Source: Prosthecobacter vanneervenii (GTDB lineage Bacteria > Verrucomicrobiota > Verrucomicrobiia > Verrucomicrobiales > Verrucomicrobiaceae). Taken from it: a stretch of DNA of 64,000 nucleotides. Positions within the stretch are counted from its first letter, which is position 1; the number at the start of each line of letters is the position of its first letter. The notes beneath the pieces were generated by a model. It was not told where the DNA came from and made no database searches. It saw only the letters and a program-made list of their open reading frames with translations. Below are positions 56,931 through 64,000 of the stretch, one piece after another. The position numbers and the translations under genes are program-made. The stretch lies in assembly GCF_014203095.1 (NCBI RefSeq), contig NZ_JACHIG010000003.1:310001-374000 (forward strand), given 5' to 3'.

Positions 56931-57898
56931 CACACGGCAATCCCCTTGGACCGCATGTCGCGGAACCACTCCACAAAAGTGGGTACGCCTTGGGCAATGG
57001 TCGTGCTGGGCTTGAACCCGATCAGGGCCTTCGCCTTGCTGACGTCTGCGGAGGTCAGGGGCACGTCTCCAGGCTGCTCAGGCAGCTGATTGATGACCGC
57101 CTTTTTTCCCACTGCCTGCTCAATCGTGGCAATCAGGTCGTTGAGGGTCACGGTTTGAGAGCCTCCAAGGTTGAAAATGTCGCAAATCGGGCCGGATCGG
57201 TAATTGAGAGCCCCGATGATGCCGTCCACGATGTCGTGGATGAAGGTGTAGTCGCGGGCGGTGTGGCCGTCGCCAAACTTGTCGATCGGTTTGCCCTCTT
57301 GAATCAGACGGGTGAACTTGGAAATGGCCAGGTCCGGGCGCTGGCGCGGCCCATAAACCGTGAAAAAGCGCAGAGCGACGGTCTTGATACCGTAGAGATG
57401 GCTGTAGTTGGAGCACATCTGCTCGCCTGCCATCTTGGTCATGGCATAGGGGCTGATGGTTTGCAGGATGGGATCCGTCTCGGCAAAAGGGACTTTTTTG
57501 TTAACCCCATAGACTGAGGAACTGCTGGCGAAGACGAAGTGCTTTGTGCCAGTGCGCCTGGAGGCCTCCAGCAGGTGGAAGGTGCCCTTGATGTTGGTGT
57601 CGATATAAAGCTCTGGCTGCTCGATGGATGGACGGACCCCCGCTCGAGCTGCGAGATGAATGACTGCGTCAAAACGTCCCTCTTCGAAGACCTGAGAAAC
57701 GAACTTGGAGTCCGAAAGATCCCCTTCGCAAACTTTCACCTGGGAACCGAAGGCTCGGACATTCTCACGTTTGATGGTGGGATTGTAGTAATCGTTAAAG
57801 CTGTCGATGATCGTGACCTGCCCCGCGCCTTCACGGATGAGGCGCTCGACGGTATGGGAGCCGATGAAGCCAGCTCCGCCTGTGACAAGAATATTCAT
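56927..57898 (-). CDS. NAD-dependent sugar-nucleotide epimerase/dehydratase (UDP-glucuronate 4-epimerase-like)
   Basis: The extended SDR begins ILVTGGAGFIGSHTVERLI and carries the AVIHLAARAGVRPSI and FVFASSSSVYG blocks. The active-site YAMTKMAGEQMC has the YxxxK pair (about residues 145-149), and FTVYGPRQRPDLAISKF is the substrate loop. The RQRPD sequence is typical of UDP-glucuronate 4-epimerases and CapI-type enzymes that make UDP-galacturonate for capsule or O-antigen. The 323-residue length agrees. The ATG at 57898 is preferred over the upstream reading. A promoter may be TTGCAT and TTAGTT, 18 bases apart, at 57944-57973. It diverges from the Pro-rich protein gene. Confidence 0.85.
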   Translation of the reverse strand: MNILVTGGAGFIGSHTVERLIREGAGQVTIIDSFNDYYNPTIKRENVRAFGSQVKVCEGDLSDSKFVSQVFEEGRFDAVIHLAARAGVRPSIEQPELYIDTNIKGTFHLLEASRRTGTKHFVFASSSSVYGVNKKVPFAETDPILQTISPYAMTKMAGEQMCSNYSHLYGIKTVALRFFTVYGPRQRPDLAISKFTRLIQEGKPIDKFGDGHTARDYTFIHDIVDGIIGALNYRSGPICDIFNLGGSQTVTLNDLIATIEQAVGKKAVINQLPEQPGDVPLTSADVSKAKALIGFKPSTTIAQGVPTFVEWFRDMRSKGIAVC

Positions 57899-57991
57899 GC
57901 TGAAAGAGGTCTGGTGGTAAGAGTTGCAGTCCACCAGGTGCCTAACTAACGGGCAGCGAGAGGACAAATGCAAGGCGTCTGGAGAAAGGGA

Positions 57992-58020
57992 TTGACGCCT
58001 GGGGGCGAATTTCGCTAAAT
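57992..58020 (+). promoter_or_regulatory. candidate promoter for the Pro-rich membrane protein gene
   Basis: TTGACG at 57992-57997 (five of six consensus bases) and CTAAAT at 58015-58020 are 17 bases apart. The ATG at 58040 would follow after roughly 12 bases of leader. Confidence 0.4.
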
Positions 58021-58039
58021 GGTGGGAAATTACCGAATC

Positions 58040-59056
58040 ATGAGCGAACCCGAAAATACGCCACCCACACCCCCGTCTGGCTCCACGCCAAAGACTGCTG
58101 CAGTCCCGCTGAAAAAAGAGACCGTGCGCATCACTCTGCGTGGCCGCCCAGGTGCTGGTGTGACCCAGCCTCGTGAGTCGACCTCCCCGATTGCCCCTAC
58201 GACCGGCGGCATTCCAGCCTCTTTCAACACGACTTCCGTGGTCCCTATGTCGGCCAAGAAGTCCACGGCACCGATTCAGCTGCCCTCCGCTCCGCTGCCA
58301 CCTCCTGCACCAAAGTCCAGCACTGCGCCGGTGAAGCTTCCTGCGCCACCGATGTCGCCGCCTTCCAAGAAGACGACTTCCGCCATTCCGGTTGTTTCAG
58401 CCCCCCCTCCGAGCGCACCTGCTCCTACTGGGGCCATGCCTCCACCTGTGGCACGCCCCTTGGCTCCGCCTACCGCCCCCAAGCCGCCAGGAGCCCCAGT
58501 GGCACCCGCCGCTCCGCGTCCGGCAGGCCCTCCTGTGGCTGGTCTTCCTGCAGCTACCCGTCCGCTTGCGCAGAACCCCGCCGCCCCTCCTGCTCCGCGC
58601 ATGGAAACAGGAGCTCCCACGGTTCCGCTGCAAAAGCCTACTCCAGGCCCACGTCCTGCCGCCCCAGGCGCCGGCACGGCACCCATGGCTTCTGCTGGCT
58701 CCGCCGCCCCGCTCCCCAAGGCTACCGTTAAGCTGCAGCCGACGCAGGCCATGCAGCGTCCTTCCGTTTCTGCGCCTCCCAGCGCCCCGGTCAAGCGTAG
58801 CGCCGCTGCTGATGCAGAGCAGTTCTACGAAGAAAAAGACCCGGAAGCGGGCTTGGTCCCCCTCTCGGTGATCTGCTTCGTTCTCTCCGCCATCTTAATG
58901 TTCATCCAGATCATGGGTGCAGACGCTGTCTGGACCGCCGAGCCAAAGACTGAGTCATCCCTTAAGGTGCCCGAAAGTGGCAAAATGGCTTGGGAAGATC
59001 AGAGCAAAAGCGGCTGGCAGAACAATTTCTCCAGCAGGCTGATGAAAATCCCCTGA
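58040..59056 (+). CDS. Pro/Ala-rich protein with one C-terminal transmembrane helix
   Basis: This 338-residue protein has a long cytoplasmic or exposed region dominated by Pro, Ala, Ser, Thr and Lys (about residues 1-265). A single hydrophobic helix follows (VPLSVICFVLSAILMFIQIMG, about 279-299) and then a short tail ending QNNFSSRLMKIP. The Pro-rich part has repeated phrases such as KKSTAPIQLPSAPLPPPAPKSSTAPVKLPAPP, suggesting recent tandem duplication. No catalytic motif is visible. I do not recognise the family. The compositional bias could allow SH3-like or cell-wall binding, but this is a guess. The 27-codon open frame downstream may belong to its transcript. Confidence 0.75.
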   Translation: MSEPENTPPTPPSGSTPKTAAVPLKKETVRITLRGRPGAGVTQPRESTSPIAPTTGGIPASFNTTSVVPMSAKKSTAPIQLPSAPLPPPAPKSSTAPVKLPAPPMSPPSKKTTSAIPVVSAPPPSAPAPTGAMPPPVARPLAPPTAPKPPGAPVAPAAPRPAGPPVAGLPAATRPLAQNPAAPPAPRMETGAPTVPLQKPTPGPRPAAPGAGTAPMASAGSAAPLPKATVKLQPTQAMQRPSVSAPPSAPVKRSAAADAEQFYEEKDPEAGLVPLSVICFVLSAILMFIQIMGADAVWTAEPKTESSLKVPESGKMAWEDQSKSGWQNNFSSRLMKIP

Positions 59057-59096
59057 AGCAGTCGATAAGCATTTTACACCTCAATATCTGACTCAT

Positions 59097-59180
59097 ATGC
59101 CGCTCGCCTGGTTAGTCTTCCTTCTCGCCGTTGCCACTCTTGCCCTTAACTTCCTCGCCAAAAGCGGTGGGGCCATGTAA
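59097..59180 (+). CDS. possible 27-residue hydrophobic peptide
   Basis: ATG at 59097 to TAA at 59178-59180 encodes a peptide of 27 residues that is almost wholly a hydrophobic helix (LAWLVFLLAVATLALNFLA) followed by KSGGAM. It lies 40 bases after the Pro-rich gene and 43 bases before a strong terminator, so it is well placed as a third element of that transcript. The short length and lack of a Shine-Dalgarno motif make it uncertain; such motifs are rare here anyway. It may be a membrane microprotein or chance. Confidence 0.4.
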   Translation: MPLAWLVFLLAVATLALNFLAKSGGAM

Positions 59181-59223
59181 GGCACACGAAAAGCTCGCCC
59201 ACTGAAGCATCATCAATTGCGCG

Positions 59224-59261
59224 TTGAGCGTTCCTGCCCTGCAGGAACGCTCAATTTTTTT
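59224..59261 (+). terminator. strong rho-independent terminator
   Basis: A perfect 14-bp stem (TTGAGCGTTCCTGC with GCAGGAACGCTCAA) with a three-base loop is followed by seven T. It ends the transcript of the Pro-rich protein and the possible small peptide. Confidence 0.92.
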
Positions 59262-59618
59262 GCGTTTCGGCCCCTCGATAAGGTGGAGGCACGAGCCGAC
59301 GGAGGGGGATTATCTTGCCCCCCCTCCTGCAGCGTGTTCACCGATGCGCGATGGCCTGAATAAGGAGGGAGGCTTGGCATTGTGGAGACGCGGGAATGCA
59401 GATGCATGCGGGAGGGTGAGGGATCGGGACGATTCCTCTTCGCCAGAGCGCCGACAGGTCACATGGAAGGCTGTTGCCCCCATGAGACCCGTTTTTCATC
59501 TGTGCGGGGTCTAGTTAAAGCGCAGCCCTCGTCTTGAGGTCATGGAAACGTCGAGCCACTAATGTCATTCAGACAAGTGGAAGAGAGCCTCAGCTACAAC
59601 CAACGACTCGTAGGCACC
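59262..59618. other. gene-free stretch between the terminator and lptD
   Basis: These 357 bases lie between the terminator and the lptD stop codon. Short frames cross it (for example on the plus strand to 59514), but their products are Arg-rich without any hydrophobic or domain pattern. I see no tRNA, inverted repeat or promoter. The sequence contains purine-rich runs (GGAGGGAGG near 59366). Nothing could be assigned. Confidence 0.4.
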
Positions 59619-62135
59619 TTACTGCTTGCCACCGCGACCACCAGGATTCGGATCCATGTCGAGGTCGAAGTTGAATTTGGGGAAGTCTTTGAGCGTGAAG
59701 GAGAGCAGAAGACCGAAGTCAGACATGCCGTTACCGTTGTTCCTGGACATGAAGCCGAAAGAGGCAATCCAGCTGCTGAGGTCTTTGGACAGACTGTAGC
59801 TCTGGAACTGAAGGTTTCCGCTGACGGCCTCATAAATGTGGTACATGTTGAAACCGTAGTTTTCATTCATACGTGAATAGAAGCGGGTGTAAATCAGACT
59901 GCTATTACGGAAAAATGGATGGTCGTAGATGTATTGATGCCCCATCTCGATTGAGGTGGATTTGTTGAGCATCCAGGTAAGGCTGTTATTGGCCTCAGTG
60001 AAGCTGCCTACACCACTGGTGATCGGGAGTTGCAGGTCCGATTTAAAGCTGGCCCAGGGTACAGGCACCCAGAAAAACTCGTTGTAAACATTGGAGATAC
60101 TGCGGCCATACTCAGGGTCTTTAGCAAACACGTTGATGTAGGTGTTCATGCCAGCCCAGTTATAGGTCTGATCGTCACCACCCTCTGGGGTCTCCCAAAA
60201 GGTACCATAGCCATTGCTGACCATGTAATCACGCCTTGTCTGAAAGAGATTGCGGAAGCCCAGACGCGCCACGTTCCAGGAATGCAAACTGTCCACCGCA
60301 GTAAAGAGCGGCACATCAATGGAACGCGGACGGGTAGTGGTGGAAAAGCGATCAATGGCAGGCAGCGCTGCATTCTGACTGGCATCCAGGTAGGAGTAGT
60401 TCAAGTAAGGCTGGAACACGTGTCTGATGCCATTGAGTCCAAGGAGAGGCACCTGAACGTCACTCCAACTGCGGCTCAGCTTGAACGAGACATCCAGTCC
60501 CAGATGGAAGATACCGCGGGTGTAGTTCCCGAGTCCGGTGGCGCTGCCCACAATACCACTGTAACTGGTCACCCCAAGACCCATGCGTGGCGTGACATTG
60601 AGCCAGCCCATGTATGTCTTCGGGTAGAGAAACTCGTGGTAGGTGTGAAAGCGGCCATAGCCAGGCTGCTTGAGGCGACTTGAGATGGCCGCCATTCCTT
60701 GCGTAACATCCAGCGGAGTCAGATTCGCACTGATTGGCGCTCCCGCGAGGCTGACGAAAGATGCTGGAGCAGTCCCCAGAGGATCTGCAAGAACCCCTGC
60801 AAAACCACCTGCGCCCAGAGCCTGAAGCCTCAGCAACTCAGCTTTTTCCTGCTGCCCTACCAGCTCGCCAATGATGCCGGCTGTAATCGTTCCTTGGTGG
60901 AAGATGCCTGAATTCCAGAGGGGCCTGCGAGTGAAATCAACCGAGAGCTCAGGAAGCCTGGTCGTGGTGCGGTAAAAATTGTTAAGCTTGAATTTGGCCA
61001 CCAGAGTGGCGACGTAGGCATCATGCGTGTGCACCAACGACACCAGATTGTCAGGCTCACGGTTGGTGCGGTAGTCATTGAAAAAGAAGTCTTCGTAGAA
61101 GTGGATGTCGCTGATTTTGTTGATGTCAAAATCGAGATACCAAGTGCTTACATCCGGCCCGGGCAGGTAGATACGATGCTGGAAATTCACCCGATATCTG
61201 TTGGTGGGCACAGGATAACGAGTAGCGCTTGTCGCGTTTGTCGTCGGGGCAGTGTCATTGACCCCATAGATCTTCAGTGTACCAAAATTTTGCCGGTTGG
61301 CGCTGTGTCGCAGAGAGATGAAATCCACCCCGGCACCCACACCGCGCTTGCTTCGAAGATCGAATTTATACCTGGCATAGGTGTGATCACCATGCACCAC
61401 GGCGAGTTGCGTCAGCAGGAAGGCCCCCCATCGGCTTTGATAGCCCGGCCCAAGACGCAGGTTGGCCTCCTCCTCAAGAGACTTCGTCAGTTGGGGAATG
61501 TAGAAGTAGGGTGTTTTACCGGCGTAAAGCTTCACATCCTTGAAGATGGCACGATCTCCCGGATACACCGTCAACTCCTTGGCGCTCAGTCGGTAGTTGG
61601 GATTCTCCACATCGTGGGAAGTGAAGGACACGCCCGTGGCATCAATTCTGTTTTCGAGCTTGCTGCCCGAATGGAAGTCCTCAGCACGGAAAAAGAACAT
61701 GCCAGAGGATCTCCGGAGACCACCTCCGGTAGAACCTGCCGCACCCGTGAAGGCAGTGCCAGGAATCCCAGGGGCACCCGCTCCCAGACCGGTAATGACA
61801 TTTCGCCCAGACATCTCCCCGGTGATAGAATTGTAGGTGATCGAATCCCCTCGATAGAGCATGCCATCGCGCCAGACTGTCACACCGTCTTTGGCGACTA
61901 CTTCTCCAGTGGACTGATTATACTGGGCGCTGCCGCATCGCATTTCGATTTCCCCGTAGCGGATGTGCACGTCGCCAGTGACTGTGGCGACTCCTGTTTC
62001 AGGGTCCAGCGTCGTGGTCAGACCACGAATATTCAGATCGCTTGTGAGGCTGTCGAGGAGGGATTGCCCGCTCGCCGCCCCGGCTGCCGCCAGGACGCAA
62101 ACAAAGAGCATCACGCAAATTCTGGAAAAAATCAT
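59619..62135 (-). CDS. lptD: LPS-assembly outer-membrane protein LptD
   Basis: LptD is the beta-barrel that inserts lipopolysaccharide into the outer leaflet with LptE. The ATG at 62135 gives a signal peptide (MIFSRICVMLFVCVLAAAGAASG). The OstA-type N-terminal beta-jellyroll domain follows, with strands TTTLDPETGVATVTGDVHIRYGEIEMRC and AQYNQSTGEVVAKDGVTVWRDG. The rest is a large barrel rich in aromatic strands (YSGIVGSATGLGNYTRGIFHLGLDVSFKLSRSW and similar) ending in a Gly-rich tail. At 838 residues it is close to E. coli LptD (784). The cysteines used for disulfides in E. coli are not evident. It is followed upstream by lpxA. Confidence 0.85.
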   Translation of the reverse strand: MIFSRICVMLFVCVLAAAGAASGQSLLDSLTSDLNIRGLTTTLDPETGVATVTGDVHIRYGEIEMRCGSAQYNQSTGEVVAKDGVTVWRDGMLYRGDSITYNSITGEMSGRNVITGLGAGAPGIPGTAFTGAAGSTGGGLRRSSGMFFFRAEDFHSGSKLENRIDATGVSFTSHDVENPNYRLSAKELTVYPGDRAIFKDVKLYAGKTPYFYIPQLTKSLEEEANLRLGPGYQSRWGAFLLTQLAVVHGDHTYARYKFDLRSKRGVGAGVDFISLRHSANRQNFGTLKIYGVNDTAPTTNATSATRYPVPTNRYRVNFQHRIYLPGPDVSTWYLDFDINKISDIHFYEDFFFNDYRTNREPDNLVSLVHTHDAYVATLVAKFKLNNFYRTTTRLPELSVDFTRRPLWNSGIFHQGTITAGIIGELVGQQEKAELLRLQALGAGGFAGVLADPLGTAPASFVSLAGAPISANLTPLDVTQGMAAISSRLKQPGYGRFHTYHEFLYPKTYMGWLNVTPRMGLGVTSYSGIVGSATGLGNYTRGIFHLGLDVSFKLSRSWSDVQVPLLGLNGIRHVFQPYLNYSYLDASQNAALPAIDRFSTTTRPRSIDVPLFTAVDSLHSWNVARLGFRNLFQTRRDYMVSNGYGTFWETPEGGDDQTYNWAGMNTYINVFAKDPEYGRSISNVYNEFFWVPVPWASFKSDLQLPITSGVGSFTEANNSLTWMLNKSTSIEMGHQYIYDHPFFRNSSLIYTRFYSRMNENYGFNMYHIYEAVSGNLQFQSYSLSKDLSSWIASFGFMSRNNGNGMSDFGLLLSFTLKDFPKFNFDLDMDPNPGGRGGKQ

Positions 62136-62187
62136 AAATCGGAAACTCACCACGTCATCAAACAGGTAGGCTTTAAACCAAACCACC

Positions 62188-62216
62188 TAAATAGGCCACC
62201 TGTGTCCCAGTGACAA
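62188..62216 (-). promoter_or_regulatory. candidate promoter for lptD
   Basis: On the minus strand TTGTCA (five of six) and TATTTA are 17 bases apart. It lies about 52 bases ahead of the ATG at 62135 and covers the longer reading of lptD from 62186, which favours the shorter start. It is in the gap between lpxA and lptD. Confidence 0.35.
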
Positions 62217-62237
62217 GAAAAAGCAGACATTTTTCGC

Positions 62238-63029
62238 CTAATCGTCCCCCCGGCCCAACCTGACCGGGCAAACCCCTTTTTTGCTCGGAGCCTGAACAAA
62301 TTGCAATAGTCTGGCGGCTTTTTCCGGCCATTCTCTCGCAGCCGCGCTCTCCAGCGCCTGGCCCAGATTCATGCCTCCGCAAAAGAGCAGCCGGAAGAGC
62401 TCCTTGATGGCCCCACGCTCCTCTGAGGTGAATCCCTGCCGCCTCAGGCCGATCACATTCAGGCCCGTGATGCGGTTGACGCGCTGTGCGGCGCAGTAGT
62501 GAGGGATGTCTTTGCTGAAACTGCCATTTCCCTGCACCACACAGTAGTCTCCAATCCGCAGAAACTGGTGAAAAACCGCCCCCCCCCCCATGAAGGTGTT
62601 GTTTCCCACATGGATGTGCCCCGCCAAAAGCACCCCGTTGGCAAGAATGTTCCGGTCTCCCATCACCACATCGTGCGCCAGATGGCTGCCCACCATAAGA
62701 AAGTTGCTGTCGCCGATCCGGGTCGCTGAACCCGGCTTGCTGCCTCGGTGGATGGTCACATGCTCCCGAATCACATTCTTTTTGCCCAAAATGACACTGC
62801 TTTGCGTAGCAGGATCAAAACCCAGATCCTGCGGCTCGCCCCCGATCACCGCCCCACGCCCGATCCGGGTCCCCTCACCTACCACCACATGCCCTACCAG
62901 CTGCGCATGCGCCTCGATTTTGCAGCCAGGCCCCACCTCGGCGGCTCCTTCGATCACCACATAGGGGCCGATTTCGACTGAGGGGTCGATTTGGGCGCTC
63001 GGATCAATCAGGGCGGTTTTATGAATCAT
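62238..63029 (-). CDS. lpxA: UDP-N-acetylglucosamine acyltransferase
   Basis: LpxA adds the first acyl chain to UDP-GlcNAc at the start of lipid A synthesis. The 263-residue protein has the left-handed beta-helix hexapeptide repeats (IHKTALIDPSAQIDPSVEIGPYVVIEG...). FLMVGSHLAHDVVMGDRNILANGVLLAGHI contains the catalytic His. INRITGLNVIGLRRQGFTSEERGAIKELFRLL is the family's C-terminal helix. The ATG at 63029 gives the conventional MIHKTALID start; the ATG at 63035 is two codons longer and equally possible. It lies upstream of lptD on the same strand. Confidence 0.95.
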   Translation of the reverse strand: MIHKTALIDPSAQIDPSVEIGPYVVIEGAAEVGPGCKIEAHAQLVGHVVVGEGTRIGRGAVIGGEPQDLGFDPATQSSVILGKKNVIREHVTIHRGSKPGSATRIGDSNFLMVGSHLAHDVVMGDRNILANGVLLAGHIHVGNNTFMGGGAVFHQFLRIGDYCVVQGNGSFSKDIPHYCAAQRVNRITGLNVIGLRRQGFTSEERGAIKELFRLLFCGGMNLGQALESAAAREWPEKAARLLQFVQAPSKKGVCPVRLGRGDD

Positions 63030-63096
63030 GCGCATGGATCATGGACTTACCCCCGCGAGGGATCAATCCAGACTTGCAGCTCACGCAAAGTTCCTC

Positions 63097-63125
63097 TTGG
63101 CAGTCAGCTCTGCGTTGCCTAGAAT
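63097..63125 (+). promoter_or_regulatory. promoter of tRNA-Ser
   Basis: TTGGCA at 63097-63102 and TAGAAT at 63120-63125 are exactly 17 bases apart; each matches the sigma-70 consensus at five of six positions. Transcription would begin about 15 bases before the tRNA. Confidence 0.6.
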
Positions 63126-63147
63126 GCTCTCCCGCAACACAGCCCTA

Positions 63148-63237
<90 letters not shown>

Positions 63238-63348
63238 TTCTTCGCCGACTTCAGGAGGCAAAGAATACTCTCCGTAACTCGAAGAGCGAAGGACGAGGTC
63301 GCCTAGACTCGCCGGCTTCCATTGACAAGCCTCCATCAAATATCCCCC

Positions 63349-64000
63349 ATGTTCTTTCGGCCCGTTTTTCTTGCCTCTCTGGCCCTGCTTCTTCCACTCT
63401 GCACTCCAGCTGCAGAGCCATTGATGGGTGTCTTCGGAGAAAACTCCATGCAGCGAGTGCTGAATTTTGAGAAATGGGTGGGAAGGCCGGTGGATGTCAT
63501 TCTCTGCACGATCGATTTTCAGAAATGGGAAAACTACCGCTATGCCAGCTGGCTGAGCCAGACGGTGTATGGGCAGCGCGGTGACCGCAGGCTGGTGTAT
63601 GATGTGCCGATCATCATCCAAGGCACCAGCTATGCAGAAGCCAAAACCGGTGCCTATGACGAGCACTGGAAGTGTCTGGCGGGGTCGATCCTGGAAAACA
63701 ATCCCGGCACCTATGAGATCGTGATCCGCCCCAGCCATGAGATGAACGGCGAGTGGTTTGTCTGGGGGGTGGGCGGGGCCAAGGCATCACAGATCCCAGA
63801 CTTCATCGCTTCATGGAAGCGCTTTCATGGGGTATTTCGCGGCGTGCCGGGGGGAGAGCGTTTCCGTTTCAGCTTTTCCACCACGGAAGGTGCCAGCGAT
63901 CCCCGCCCCATGTGGCCGGGAGACGAGTATGTGGACATCGTGGCCCAGGACGTGTACTGGAAACCCAAAGCCATGGGTGGCGAGGGCTGGGAGACGAACG
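63349..64000 (+). CDS. exported glycoside hydrolase family 26-like protein, 3' end cut off
   Basis: The frame opens at ATG 63349 with a signal peptide (MFFRPVFLASLALLLPLCTPAAE) and stays open to the end of the window (217 codons). The GH26-type motif VIRPSHEMNGEWFVWG (about residue 132) contains the catalytic acid Glu in HEMNGEWF. GVFGENSMQRVLNFEKWVGRPVDVILCTIDFQKW near the start is the usual first strand. GH26 includes beta-mannanases and 1,3-xylanases; this partial protein cannot be assigned to a substrate. The second catalytic Glu would lie beyond the window. An opposite-strand frame at 63145-63738 is a shadow. Confidence 0.8.
   Translation, partial: MFFRPVFLASLALLLPLCTPAAEPLMGVFGENSMQRVLNFEKWVGRPVDVILCTIDFQKWENYRYASWLSQTVYGQRGDRRLVYDVPIIIQGTSYAEAKTGAYDEHWKCLAGSILENNPGTYEIVIRPSHEMNGEWFVWGVGGAKASQIPDFIASWKRFHGVFRGVPGGERFRFSFSTTEGASDPRPMWPGDEYVDIVAQDVYWKPKAMGGEGWETN

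Noticed and set aside
59224-59514. Plus-strand 96-codon frame
   Set aside because: It begins inside the terminator hairpin and the product is Arg-rich without a recognisable feature.

Overview
The window looks like a chromosomal segment of a Gram-negative member of the Verrucomicrobiota, probably near Prosthecobacter/Verrucomicrobium. This is inferred from the gene content, because no rRNA is present. The supporting features are a secreted S1 sulfatase, a DUF1501 protein, a PEP-CTERM protein built of autotransporter-type beta repeats, a very large secreted protein carrying a secretin short domain, a long PurF variant, and genes for a lipopolysaccharide outer membrane (kdsD, an LptF/G permease, lptD, lpxA). 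The sequence is GC-rich and gene-dense. I see no phage, insertion sequence or CRISPR array.

Layout. 0-2.6 kb: the 3' part of an rRNA methyltransferase (RlmM-like) and purF. 3-10.8 kb: secreted or exported enzymes (PQQ-type sugar dehydrogenase, sulfatase, HMA-domain protein, DUF1501 protein, M1 aminopeptidase) and a small zincin. 10.8-15.1 kb, minus strand: a ClpX-like AAA+ ATPase, an overlapping membrane protein with a degenerate cyclase domain, recR, and a GYF/RDD membrane protein. 15.2-27.1 kb: arginine biosynthesis, argC-argJ and argB-argD-argF, split by a 5.4-kb gene on the opposite strand, then murI. 27.2-35.2 kb: LptF/G permease, M20 hydrolase, esterase, M14 carboxypeptidase, TraB/GumN protein, kdsD, an unknown membrane-anchored protein and a ferredoxin. 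35.4-43.3 kb: a 2273-residue secreted protein and an MBL-fold hydrolase. 43.3-48.5 kb, minus strand: four hydrolases in a row (isochorismatase-SGNH fusion, ceramidase-like, SGNH, esterase). 48.5-59.2 kb: leuC, a dicarboxylate symporter, a class A PBP with a degenerate transpeptidase site, a MidA-type methyltransferase, a TIGR01777 protein, a HAD phosphatase, a sugar-nucleotide epimerase, a Pro-rich membrane protein and a possible 27-residue peptide before a strong terminator. 59.6-64 kb: lptD, lpxA, tRNA-Ser(UGA) and the start of a GH26 glycosidase.

The genes together give most of arginine synthesis (glutamate to citrulline, lacking only argG/argH here), one leucine step, the first committed purine step, and several envelope functions. 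The degradative enzymes suggest use of sulfated or esterified glycans and peptides.

I did not find one obvious new defence or mobile system. The observations most worth following are the PBP without transpeptidase residues, the dead cyclase domain overlapping a ClpX-like gene, the composite giant protein, the isochorismatase-SGNH fusion, the split arg cluster, the near absence of Shine-Dalgarno motifs and the abutting convergent genes. All functional assignments come from reading motifs by eye; no database search was run.
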